Assembly: GCA_051881075.1 (NCBI GenBank)
Contig: JBJEPE010000092.1
Location: 124,001 to 188,000, forward strand
Origin: RUG14223 sp051881075
Lineage (GTDB): Bacteria; Bacillota; Clostridia; Oscillospirales; Acutalibacteraceae
Length of the DNA stretch: 64,000 bases
Reading direction: 5' to 3'
Part shown: in pieces, positions 40,601 to 51,200 of the stretch
Numbering within the stretch: position 1 is the first letter of the stretch
How the letters are laid out: each line of letters begins with the position of its first letter
Notes under the pieces: model-generated
The model's input: only the letters and a program-made list of their open reading frames with translations
Told to the model about the DNA's origin: nothing
Database searches by the model: none
Translations under genes and position numbers: made by a program

Positions 40601-43600
40601 ATAAGATAGCTGCTATTATTAAGGTCGACAAGCAGATTCCAGTTATTGCCGTCATACTTATAAATTCTGTAGCCTACTACCTCGTTTACCTCATCCCATG
40701 TAAGCTTTATCTGAGTGCTTGACTCAGCAACGGCTGTTCTATTCTCCGGGGCAACAAGCGTTATACCTGCAGAGTATATGTTTGATGGACTGCTCTGTAC
40801 AGTTCTTCTGTCATAGTACTCCATAGTGTAGTTTGCAACTACATAAAAATAGTACTGCTTATTTGCTATAAGATTTGTAAACTGATAGGAGTTGCTTATA
40901 GCCTTATAGGATGTGCTGCCTGTTGAGCCGCCCTCTGCATCCGAGATATATACAGTATAATCGGTAGCTCCGTTTACGGCGTCCCACTCAAGCGTTAATG
41001 ATGTAGATGAATTAACGCTGTGTCCTGTTACCTGTGGTGTTGTAAGCACCGGATAAAGTGTAACCTCATTTGACTTTGACGTTGCTATATCGCTTCTGTA
41101 TGCAAGTACATAATATGTATTGCTTGAATTTGTTATAGCCTGATTATCATCATATGTATTAGCCGTACTAGGCGCAACATAAATGCACTCAAAATCACCG
41201 CCGTCAACGCTACGGTAAATCTTGTAGCTTACTACACCGTCAATATTATTCCAAACTATTCTGTTTGTTTTATAGTTTATAGTTTTAGTTGTTGCATTTA
41301 CAAGAGTCATCGGATCAAGCACCGGCTTAACTGTAACGACACTTGAATAATTACCGTACTGCGGGCTATTATTGATATTTCTGTATGCGGCAACACGGTA
41401 GTCATATGTTATACCGGTAACTACATCGGAATCATCATAATACTTAACATCTGTATCAGCTATAGTCTTTATGTCTGCCCAGTCCGAGTCTGCTGTTTTT
41501 CTCTGAATAGTATATCCGGACGCACCTATCACATAATCCCATTCTATTCTTACTGTATTGTATCTGATGCAGCTGCCTTTAACGTTTTGCGGTACGCCCA
41601 ATGTAGGTATACCGACTATAACTGCGGAGCATCTTGAATACCTTGTTCCGCTCTCATTTCGTGCATAAACTCTGAAGTAGTATTTTGTATTTACATTAAG
41701 ATTGTGGAGTGTGAATGTGGTATCTGTTACGGCATCCTTATATGTTTGCCATGTTCCGTTTGCATCAGCGTTAGCATCTGTTGACCACTGAATATAATAT
41801 GAGTAAGCTTCGTTTACCGCATTCCAATTAACGGTTACAGACTCATAGTCAACGCTGTTGACGGCAAGCACGGGAGCATTCTCAATTATGCTTACTCCCT
41901 TTACGGCAGATGCCTGGGATGATCTTTCGATATATGTTTTTGTATCTTCATCATATGCTCTGTAATGGGCAACTACCTTATATTCAAATTTCTTACCGCT
42001 GTCAACGGTGTCGTTAAGATAATAGGTTTCGGTCTGATTTATCTCGTCCTCTTCAGAGCGTGTACCTATCTCCTCATATGCGCCGCCGTCAATACTTCTG
42101 TAAACCGTGTACCACGTGGCACCTACTGACTTTTCCCAAATAACGGATGTCTTATTGTATGATGTCATTGTTACGCTTGTTATTACAGGCGGATTAAAGG
42201 TAGTTACAATAGTCTGTTCCGCAATGGTTGGATTAAGGCTTGTTACCAATACCTTAAATGGATTATCTACAAATGCGGTTACCTTAAAGTTATAATCCTG
42301 ACCTTCAACAAGACCCGTAACCGTATATGTGTTATCTGTTCCGTTAGAAGCCGTATATATTCTTGTCCACTCTATATCGTCTGACCTTTTGCATTCAATA
42401 TAATATCCGTCTGCATCGTTTACTACAGTCCAGTTAAGTACTGCGGATGTTCCCTGATTGTCTATCTGCAGATTAACGTCTGTACCAAGCAGATTTGTCG
42501 GCATATTATGTCTGAATGCAGTCACTTTAAACTTATAGCTTGTATCTGTAAGAAGCTTATCTACAGTATAAGCGGTATCTGAACCGTTGACTAACTCACG
42601 TGCACGCTGCCATGTTTCACCGTTGTCTGTGCTGTAGTCAACATAGTATCCCTCTGCACCCTCTACTACATCCCAGCTTAGAGCAACCGTAACAAGGCCT
42701 ATACGCTCTGCGGTAAGATTCTCTACATCCTTAAGTATAGGAGTAAACGGGCCGCAAACAGGACTGTAAACAAATGTAGTACCTGCCGCATTTGATCTTA
42801 TGGCTCTTACTCTTACATAATATTTTGTGAAGGAATCAAGATTTGTTATGGAATAAGATGTCTCAGACCCACTAACCGTTAAGGTTGTTGCGGAGCTCAT
42901 ATCTGAGTTTGTTGAATAGTCAATTCTGTAGCTCTCGGCACCCTCAACCGGCCTCCATAAAACTCTTATAGTATTATAATTTATAGCCTTTGCGTCCTCT
43001 ACATATATATCGCTAAGAACAGGGTGTACAGTTACCGTATTTTTAGCGTCTCCCGCCTGTGGATTATTATCACTGTCATATCTTATAGCTCTTACACGAA
43101 TCTCTGTGTCCATATCTGTATTAAGACCTGTTACTCTTGCAGATGTAACATCAAAGAAGGTATTATAATGATTCCATGTGCTTTGACCTGCAAGTCTGGT
43201 TTCAACATCATAACCCTCTGCTCCTCTGACAGACTCCCAGTAAATCATAGCAGTATTGTAATTTTCAATATAGTAATCTGTTATAGATGCATCTCCAAGA
43301 TGAGCTGATGCACCCATAGAATCCGAATATGCGCTTGTAAAAGGAAGGTTGTTATTATATACAACAACAGCTACCTTATAGTAATATGTACGGTTTACAT
43401 CTACTGTATTATCTACAAATGAGGTAATACTTGTAGCTGTAGTTCCTATTATCTTATAGTTACTGTTATCGGTTGAGCGCGCAACTATATAGCCGTCACA
43501 GTTATTATCCTCTGCCGCATACCAGCTTACGGTAATTGCGTTATAGTCGGTACCGGTAGCATACTTCAATGTGGTAGGATTAGGATAATGAACATCAGCC

Positions 43601-44925
43601 ACCTCAAATGTAATCGGCTCTGTATCAGGGTTTTGAACACTTGCAACATATGCTTCTGCCGTACTGCCTGTATTGGCTCTTACTGTAACCCCATTGGTAG
43701 CCGCAAATACTTCTGTGCCGAATGTTGCGTTATTATTTAAAATAAGGAAGGAATTTAAAGCAAGACATCCGTAGAAAACCCTACTTCCAATAGTCGTAGT
43801 AGACGCAGGAAAAGCTATTTGTTCTATGCTTGCACAGCCCCTGAACGCCTCATCACCTACTGTAACAACGGATGAACCCATAACTACATCCTTGAGGTTA
43901 GAGCATCCGTAAAATGCCTGTTCACCTATAATCTGTACGCTGTTTGCAATACGTACATTCTTAACAGAGGCACCGTAAAATGCCTGTGGACAAATCTCTG
44001 TTACGGTGTCCGGTATAGTATATGTACCGTCATAAAAGCAAGATATAAGTCTTGTCTGCTCCTTATCAAACAAAGCCTTTCCATCGCAGGAATAGTATGC
44101 GTTTTCATCGTCAAAATCACAATCTATAGCCAGAGGGCAACGCTTAAACGGATTTACACCGATATATGAAACACTTTTAGGAATATTTATCTTTGTAAGG
44201 CTGGAGCATGAAGTAAACGCATTATCGCCTATACTCTTTACGTTATTTCCCAGTCTGAATTCCTCTACATTCATCAGGCTGTCAAAAGCATATGAACCGA
44301 TGGTTTCAAGAGAGTCAGGTAATGTTACTACTCCTGATAAGAACTGCATATGAGTAAATGCACCTGAGCCTAAAGTTTTTAGCTTTTCGTTAAACTTGAT
44401 CTCGGTTACATAACGCAACTCATAAAATGCAGAAGTACCTATGCTTACAAGGTTAGCTCCAAGTACTATTTTAGTTGCTTTATGATGGAGCTCTGTATTA
44501 TTCATAAATGCCCTGTCAGCTATGGATACAACAGAGTCAGGAATAACTATCTCAGGCAAACCGATACAGTTCATAAAAGCACCGTAGCCGATAGTCTTGA
44601 TAGTGCCGGGCATTGTTAAATCTGTTACATAATACAGGTTTGTAAAATTATACTTACCTATAGAAGTAATGCCCTCACTGATAACTATCTTTTTTACATT
44701 ATATCTGTTTGAATACCACGGGGCATATGTGGCTAAATCAAAGTCAGGCATTTCGCCGCTACCCGTTATGGTAAGTGTACCTTCATCGTCAAGCTCATAG
44801 GTTATTCCTCCGTCAAGAGTTCCGTCAAGTATGCCTGCAGCATATGCCGTAGGAACCGCAGAAAACAGACCGATAACCATAAGTAATGATAGTAAAACGG
44901 ATGTCACTCTCTTCAATACATTCAT
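37636..44925 (-). CDS. Giant secreted protein: BspA-like leucine-rich repeats plus 21 FN3 modules
   Basis: The 2,429-residue protein starts with a signal peptide ending near PTAYAAG. Residues about 75-415 are LRR_5/BspA-type repeats with units such as KIVISEGITSIGKYNF and LKTLGSGAFTHM. From about residue 448 to the end there are 21 fibronectin type III modules of about 90 residues, recognised by repeated patterns like SVVIKWNKINGADGYRIYRA and TYYYTITAIR. The last seven modules match, one to one, the last seven of the giant at 45247. No LPXTG, SLH or dockerin is seen, so the mode of anchoring is unknown. BspA-like proteins often bind host or bacterial surfaces; adhesion is likely but unproven. 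The ATG follows GGGAAGGA, and a promoter lies at 45100-45128. Confidence 0.9.
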   Translation of the reverse strand: MNVLKRVTSVLLSLLMVIGLFSAVPTAYAAGILDGTLDGGITYELDDEGTLTITGSGEMPDFDLATYAPWYSNRYNVKKIVISEGITSIGKYNFTNLYYVTDLTMPGTIKTIGYGAFMNCIGLPEIVIPDSVVSIADRAFMNNTELHHKATKIVLGANLVSIGTSAFYELRYVTEIKFNEKLKTLGSGAFTHMQFLSGVVTLPDSLETIGSYAFDSLMNVEEFRLGNNVKSIGDNAFTSCSSLTKINIPKSVSYIGVNPFKRCPLAIDCDFDDENAYYSCDGKALFDKEQTRLISCFYDGTYTIPDTVTEICPQAFYGASVKNVRIANSVQIIGEQAFYGCSNLKDVVMGSSVVTVGDEAFRGCASIEQIAFPASTTTIGSRVFYGCLALNSFLILNNNATFGTEVFAATNGVTVRANTGSTAEAYVASVQNPDTEPITFEVADVHYPNPTTLKYATGTDYNAITVSWYAAEDNNCDGYIVARSTDNSNYKIIGTTATSITSFVDNTVDVNRTYYYKVAVVVYNNNLPFTSAYSDSMGASAHLGDASITDYYIENYNTAMIYWESVRGAEGYDVETRLAGQSTWNHYNTFFDVTSARVTGLNTDMDTEIRVRAIRYDSDNNPQAGDAKNTVTVHPVLSDIYVEDAKAINYNTIRVLWRPVEGAESYRIDYSTNSDMSSATTLTVSGSETSYSITNLDSFTKYYVRVRAIRSNAAGTTFVYSPVCGPFTPILKDVENLTAERIGLVTVALSWDVVEGAEGYYVDYSTDNGETWQRARELVNGSDTAYTVDKLLTDTSYKFKVTAFRHNMPTNLLGTDVNLQIDNQGTSAVLNWTVVNDADGYYIECKRSDDIEWTRIYTASNGTDNTYTVTGLVEGQDYNFKVTAFVDNPFKVLVTSLNPTIAEQTIVTTFNPPVITSVTMTSYNKTSVIWEKSVGATWYTVYRSIDGGAYEEIGTRSEEDEINQTETYYLNDTVDSGKKFEYKVVAHYRAYDEDTKTYIERSSQASAVKGVSIIENAPVLAVNSVDYESVTVNWNAVNEAYSYYIQWSTDANADANGTWQTYKDAVTDTTFTLHNLNVNTKYYFRVYARNESGTRYSRCSAVIVGIPTLGVPQNVKGSCIRYNTVRIEWDYVIGASGYTIQRKTADSDWADIKTIADTDVKYYDDSDVVTGITYDYRVAAYRNINNSPQYGNYSSVVTVKPVLDPMTLVNATTKTINYKTNRIVWNNIDGVVSYKIYRSVDGGDFECIYVAPSTANTYDDNQAITNSSNTYYVLAYRSDIATSKSNEVTLYPVLTTPQVTGHSVNSSTSLTLEWDAVNGATDYTVYISDAEGGSTGSTSYKAISNSYQFTNLIANKQYYFYVVANYTMEYYDRRTVQSSPSNIYSAGITLVAPENRTAVAESSTQIKLTWDEVNEVVGYRIYKYDGNNWNLLVDLNNSSYLIFRDTDLEEGTAYKYKICSYLLDDGNVVESSMGEFGSVTTMPGKCVLTNVNADNFETVALTYTASVSEQPVVYIIQRKLITEEEYTNVGTSDTITFSDDTAETGMRYLYRIVPTITYNEYYIEGEPSNAVEAKTLLESPVISSITQADYNAATLVWNSTLGADGYVVMRSLDGASTTWSEIERIKGNDNTTYTDKTLTCNVKYYYCVLPMRFTNDGDYIGEDKNVVEITTHLATPSITSLVCTGYKSVVIKWNKINGADGYRIYRAINGASFAMIDDVKGVDNTTYTETDLVCGSTYKYKVCAYNIVGNKQFPGDESTVKSVQVLPSTPSFSTVKVSKRTNVVLKWSAIDGAEKYRIYRSSTSATSGWTTVKTLSAENLTYTDTGLTEGKTYYYTITAIRGNVISKHNDGKAAVLIPATPKISKVAGITYNTLKVTWGKVSDCDGYVIYRSLKADSGWSKVTTITNPDTVTYTDRITECGATYYYTIKAYWKTTSGNVYSKYNKGVGGNTVPTATKITSVKSNGYNSVKIAWSAISEASGYRIYRSETATGGWTKVADVTDGTTVSYKNSNLTTGKTYYYTVRTFVSVNGEKIFGSYEKTGVAGTPIPTTPKISSASVKGAKQIALTWNKINGASGYRIYRSTSKSTGFATLAVIKDGATVTYTDETAVPGTQYYYTVKAYTTVDGKNVYSKYVSPGTAGKTTITAPKISSATATGYNQISLKWNKKAGVDGYLIYRKVKSGSWSKIKNITNGNTTAYVDKTAKYNTEYYYTIRAYVTINGKNYTSTYYTAGTLGKATAVTPTFTLASVGYNSIKLSWTQVGQADGYIIYRSLNSDDTGWKAIKTIKSGTTVTYTDTTAECGTTYYYTMRSYKTIDGKQVKSSYLKNGKSCVAKPATPVVTAQQQQDKTVFLQWNKIDGAATYKIYRKVAGGSWSVIATEEGNNVVYMDETAEPDVQYIYTVRAVSSNNITSAFKGVTMTMYVEEATV
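37640..39627. repeat. Seven-module FN3 tail, copy in the LRR protein gene
   Basis: About 2.0 kb encodes FN3 modules 15-21 of the LRR protein. It is colinear with 45250-47230. Examples of matching module starts are TPKISSATATGYN-type and TPVVTAQQQQDKTVF against TPVVTALQQQDKTVF. The two copies are in direct orientation. Confidence 0.85.
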
Positions 44926-45099
44926 TCTTGATCCTTCCCTTCAAGATATATATGGATTAAAACTTTTAGCCAATGGCTATATGTTTAAAGGCAAAGCAAG
45001 CCTTTAATATTGCGATAGGTCAAACATCTTAGCAACACCTGATATTGCGTTTAAATAAAATCGCCGACAATTACCGCAATTATATGATTATACAATTAT

Positions 45100-45128
45100 A
45101 TAATATCAAATTTTGATTTTTTTTACAA
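45100..45128 (-). promoter_or_regulatory. SigA-type promoter of the LRR-FN3 gene
   Basis: On the minus strand TTGTAA (45123-45128) is followed after 17 bases by TATTAT (45100-45105). The start codon is about 175 bp downstream, which leaves a long 5' leader. Confidence 0.55.
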
Positions 45129-45173
45129 TACTTTTTAGCAAATTAATTTACAAAAAAATGAAAATATATATAC

Positions 45174-45207
45174 AAAACGACCCTGCCAAATAAGGCAAAG
45201 CCGTTTT
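45174..45207 (-). terminator. Terminator after the beta-helix/FN3 giant gene
   Basis: A 14-bp stem pairs 45174-45187 with 45194-45207 (three G-T wobbles) around a 6-base loop, with AAAACG and CGTTTT at its base. It lies 40 bp after the stop on the minus strand. Confidence 0.7.
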
Positions 45208-45246
45208 GTTAGTTAAAATTTTTATTTATTTTTATTTATAAGACGA

Positions 45247-48200
45247 TCATTCACAGAATGTCATATTAACCGCAGTAAAAGCACTGTATATATTATTACT
45301 GCTTATTGCCCTTACTGTATAAATATACGGAACATCTTCCTCTGCTGTTTCATCCATAAATACTACGGTATCTCCGTCCTCAGTACCAATAACGCTCCAT
45401 GAGCCGCCTGATATCTTACGGTATATCTTATAGCTTACCGCACCGTCTATCTTATTCCACTCAATGAATACTGTCTTATCCTGCTGTTGCAATGCAGTTA
45501 CAACAGGGGTACTTGGCTTAGCTGTGCAGCTCTTTCCGTTCTTGAGATATCCGCTGGTTACTTTCGTACCGTCAATAGTCTTGAATGAGCGCATTGTATA
45601 GTAATAAGTTTTACCGCACTCTACATCTTTATCTATATAACTTACAGTAGACCCCTTTTCGATAGTACTTATTACCTTCCATCCTGTATTATCGCTATTC
45701 AAAGAACGGTAAATAACGTATCCGTCAGCCTGGCCTACAGCAGTCCAAGTAAGCTTAATTGAATCATAGCTTGCGGATGCTACGCTGAAGTTGGGTACTA
45801 CTGCCGTAGCCTTACCTGCTGTTCCGGTAGTATTATAGCCGCTTCTGTAAGTATCATCGCCTATGGTCAGATTTGCTCTGACTGTGTAGTAATATTGCTT
45901 ATTATATACTGCTGTGGTATCTACATATGATGTAGTTGAATCGCCCTTTACGGTAGCTATCGACTTCCAACCGCCTGTCTGAGTGGTAGAACGATAAAGT
46001 GTGTATGTATCTACGCCTGCTATCTTACCCCATTTAACGGTTATAGAATTATATCCCGTTGCGGTTGCACTGCTAATATTAGGCGTTGCAAGCGTAGTTT
46101 TACCTGCTATGCCCGGCTTTACACATTCGCTGTAAATATTAGTTCCGTCTACTGTAGTATAAGCCCTTATGGTGTAATAGTACTGTGTTCCCGGTACAGC
46201 GGTTTCATCTGTATAAGTTACCGTTGCATTATTCCTGATTATCGCTACTGTAGAGTAGTCTGTAGATTCATTTAAGGAACGGTATATTCTATATCCGGTA
46301 GCGCCCGTTATCTTACCCCATGTAAGGGTTATCTGCTTGGCTCCGCTCTTTACGGCACTGCTTATCTTAGGAGTTGCCGGGATAGGTGTTCCTCCCACTC
46401 CTGTTTTAACATATCCGCTGAATATTTTTTTACCGTCAATCTCAACAAATGCTCTTAAGGTATAATAATATGTCTTACCTGTTGTAAGCTTTGTATTCTT
46501 ATAAAGTGTAACAGTACCTGGCGTGATGTCCTTTACAGTTTCCCAATTTCCGGTTTCAGTTTCCGAACGGTAAAGTCTATATCCGTGAGCCTCTGTTACT
46601 TCGTCCCATCTTATATTAAGACTGTTATATCCGGCGGATGTTACCTTTTTGATAGCCGGTGTTGTAGGTAATGTGTTACCGCCTACACCCGTATTGTATT
46701 TACCGTATACATAACCTGAGCTTGTCTTCCAGTATGCTCTGATCGTGTAATAGTAAGTTACACCGCAATCCGGTACGGTATCGGTATATGTTACAGTTGC
46801 AGGATCGCTTATGTTAGCTACCCTTGACCATCCTGAGCTTTCTTTCAGTGATCTGTACAAAATATATCCGTCACAGTCGCTTACCTTGCTCCAAGATACC
46901 TTCAGCTTGTTGTAGGCTGAATTTGTAACTGCAGATATTTTAGGAGTTGCAGGTATAAGGGTTACACCTATTCCGCTGTTATACTTACCGTAAACTCCAT
47001 CCCTTACGGCAAGAACGGTGTAATAATAAGTCTTACCCTCTGTTCTGTCTGTATCGGTATATGTAAGTGTACCTGATGCTACACTGGCTATTACGCTGAA
47101 GCCTGATGTTGCACCTGTTTCCGATCTGTAAACTCTGTACTTATCAGCACCGCTTACTGCATTCCATTTGATTACAACATTTGTTCTTCCGCTCGCCTTA
47201 ACTGATGTTACCGTCGGACTTGCAGGCATAGCCTTTGCGCTTTTTCCGGCCTCATCGAAGTCACTGTAGACTATACCGTTGACAGATGTTACGTATGCAC
47301 GTACGGTATATTTATAGGTTTCTCCGTTTTTAACTGTTTTGTCCGTATATGAGAGTGTATTCTCACCGACTACATCAGCTATTTCTTTCCATGCATTTGC
47401 CGCATCGTCATAACGGTAAACTTTGTATCCCTCTGCGCCGTCGCTCTTCTTCCATGTAATTGTTATCGCATTGTAGTTATCGCTCTTTGCGCTTACAAGT
47501 ACAGGTGCGAGAAGCTCGGTTTCAACAGATACAATATTTGTATAATAGTACTCATCCGCACTGTCTCCGTTTACAAAGTATGGCATTGCTCTATAGTAGT
47601 ATGTTGTCTTCGGACGCAGATTATTATCAACGTATCCTGTTGACTCTCCCTCAACCGTAGCTATCTCTTCAAAGTTTACACCGTCTGTTGAACGCTCAAT
47701 AACCATCTTTGCACAGCCATTGATAATATTCCAGTCAAGCGTTACGGTACTGTGGGTTTTTTCTGTTATTTTAAGCTCTGCAACGTCTTTTGCAAATACT
47801 ACATAAAGGTCATGATCCTCCTGTACTTCTTTAAATTCGTAGCTGTAAATTACTCCCTTGTCCTCAGAGTCAACTTTAACCTCACCTACAAGCCAACCGT
47901 CGGTAGGGATGAACTCATATGTCTGACTTTCATTCTTAGTTACCGTTGATATATCGTTGGGTGATACGGTACCGCTGCCCAATGTAGTGATATGTATGTT
48001 ATATGTAGGTCTTGGCTTAATGGTAAACAGTACATTATTGTCAAATGTCATAAAGTAGTTTGTACCGGGGTCTAATGTACCTATATTGATAAAGTAACTA
48101 CCTACCTCTTCGCCCTGTTCTCTTGAGAGCTTACCTTTTATAACATCTCCCTCTACAAGTCCGTCAGCCACATATGTGATCTCCGGATCCTCCTGAAGTT

Positions 48201-51200
48201 CCTCTTTGTATTGATATGGATCAGGAGTAATCGAAAGTCTGCGTGTTGTAATTGTACCCAAAATACTTGCGGTAGTTTCGCCCAGCACATAGTTGCCGCT
48301 GTCCGGGCCTGTTAAGGTCATTGAATCAATGGTTACTCTCATATATGACATACCGCTTGTAATTACGTTTTTGTCAGAGAAATTACCTGTAGCTTTAAGA
48401 TAAACCACATCGTTTTTGAGAATATCGTCAAGCTCATACTCGCCCTCATTTATAGTAACTGCCGTAGAACCGCTGTATTCTCTTATAATATCGGTAAATG
48501 TGGCATTTACCGTCTTAGGCGTTATCTTAAAGTTGAGAGATTCCTCAGCACCTATCCAGTTAGTATTACCTATAAGGGTAAGCTTTACGGAATACTCGCC
48601 TACAACTGAGGGAGCGAATCCGATTTCATTACCTTCTTTATCGTACCAGGTTATGCTTACATCACCGCCTGTCGTAGTGCAACGAGGTGCAGATACTCCA
48701 AAGCCGTCATATATCTTATCAATATTGGTATCAATAAGTGTTATTTTACCTGATAACTTAGATATTATTATCATTTCGCTGGTATCAACTTCGTTTATAC
48801 CGTTTATTTCTGTGGTATTTACTTTACCTATATCAAGAGTTGCGCTGTTATAATTATCTGTTTCGCTTATGACTATCTTTGCTATATATGCACCCGCATC
48901 AACAGGTGGAGAAGATAATTGAGACGATTCGTTATACCACACAACCGATGCTCTTCCGTCACCTGTGTATGTAAACTCTACATCCTCAGAATTTATCGGC
49001 TCTCCGTCATAAGGCTTTGATAGGCTTTCTATAGTGGAGATTGGTGTGATTACAGGCGTTGCCTTTTCAATGGTAACAACAACCTTTTGCGGACTTAGTG
49101 CCACATAGTTTTCACCCTGCTCCGCTGAGATATAAGCCATATATTCACCTGCATTATAAGGTACAAATTCAAGCTTTTCGGTGTTTCTGTACCATGCTAC
49201 GTAAACCTGACCGTCAGATACAATATTATAGTTAAGAGAGAATGCGTCACCGTCATATATCTTACTCTGATTTTCAGGTGCCGAGAATTTAGGCTGAGCC
49301 CTTGCTATAGTAAATGCCGCTATATCGGTAGACTCCGTTTCATATATCTTAGGATTACCGTTTTCATCTACTGAACCGGGGACCTTAACAGAAAGTATCT
49401 GAGTTACCATAACAGTATAATTTCCGGCATTTATAGGGGCACTTTCAAGCATATTAAGATCCTTATCATACCACTTGATATTAATTGTTGTTTCCGTATC
49501 GGCATCAGGAATTATATACTCATAGCCCTTATCGATTATGTTACCGCTGTCGTCAAGGGTTGCTAAAGATGCCGGCATTCCGTCATAAACTTTATTAAGG
49601 TTTGCGGTTATCTTAACGCCGCCCTCTATCTTTGTAATACTAAATGTAGTATAATCACTTGCGCCGTAATAGTTACGTGTATCCGGCAGTGTCAGCACAA
49701 CTCTGTACTGACCCTCTTCTATAGGACCGTTTGCACCTACACCGGTAAAGGCACCCTCATCTATACCGCTGCTTATAAGTTCGTTGTCTATAGTATACCA
49801 GTCTACCTGTATATCACCGTCACCGGTTGAAGCATATTTCTTATTGCCAAGCTGATCATACAATGATACCGGCATATCATCGTATATCTTAGAGAACTGT
49901 GCATCGCTGTTTATCTGCACCTCACCGTAAAGCTTGTAAATTTCAAACTCAACAGGGTCAGTATATGTACCTGTACCTAAGTAGTTTTTACCCTCAAGCA
50001 TTATTACGCTTATGGTATATTTACCTGAATCCTTAGGAGCGGAATTAAGAACATTACCGTTTTCATCGGTATATTTATATACTCTTTGACCGTCACCTGT
50101 CCATGTAGTAACCTTATCGCCGGATACGGTCTGACCGTTATAATCTCTGGAAAGGTCGCCTGTAATTCTTATTACGCCCTGAAGCTTTGCTATCTTAAAC
50201 GTCTGCGTAGGATTGTTAAATGTATAATTGCCGTCCTCGGATTTTAAAAGTAATGTTTTAGCGGTATATGTACCTGCCTGTGACTGTGCGCCAAGAACGG
50301 TTAAGTACACTTTTTCTCCGCTAATCTTTGTGTAGTACGCTGTAGGACACCATGTATGGGCAACCTCTTTGTCTTCAACTATACTGTCAACCTTATAAGT
50401 AAACTCAAGATCGCTCCATACTATGTCTGTAGGCTTAGGAGTAATAGTATATGTATAAAGCTCACTTTCCGTTGCGTTATAGTTGTGACCCTGTGTTACA
50501 GTTACCTTAACCTTATATGTGCCGTTTTCCGTAGGAGGTTGTATAACGTTGCCCTCGCTGTCGTACCATACAAAGCTTGCAACACCGTCGCTTACCGTAG
50601 CGTACTCAAGTACAGGCGTTTTTGTGTTATAAACCATGGTCATAGGTGTAGTTATTATCTTGACGGTAGTGTCTGCCCTTATAATAGTAAAGCTCTCTGT
50701 AGGATTAAGAAGATTATAATTAGAGTTGGCACTCTTTGCCGCATCGGTTACATATGCCGTATATGTACCCTGTTCGGTCTGATAATCTACAACCTCAACA
50801 TATACCTTACCGTTATTTATATCGGTAAAGTATGCCGTAGGCTTATGTGCCTGTGTATCATAGGTGAATAGGAGGTTCTCCCATATAACGTCTACAGGCT
50901 TCTGAGTTATGGTATATTTGAATACCTTACTTAAAGTATCGTTATAGTTTTCATCACCGGCAACGAACATTCTTACATAATATGTGCCTACATCCACAGG
51001 CAGTGTCTTACGTTTATTTGCACCGGTTGTATCACTCAAAGCGACAGTTTCGCTGTCATACCAACGGAACTCATAGTCATATGTACCTTTAAGAGCATTG
51101 TATACCTGCTCATATACCGGTGGCACACTGGCTTCAACACCGTTATATACCTTTGTCTGTATAAAATCTCTATATGTAAATCCTCTGTCTATTTTACTTA

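Larger units (their letters stand above)
44926..45246. other. Intergenic region between the two giant FN3 genes
   Basis: This 321-bp AT-rich region holds the promoter of the LRR-FN3 gene (45100-45128), a leader of roughly 170 nt with a possible hairpin (AAAGGC at 44988-44993 against GCCTTT at 45000-45005), and the terminator of the upstream giant (45174-45207). No gene is seen. Confidence 0.65.

Noticed and set aside
44985..45010. A riboswitch in the long leader of the LRR-FN3 gene
   Set aside because: Only a small hairpin is visible, with no conserved aptamer core that I recognise.
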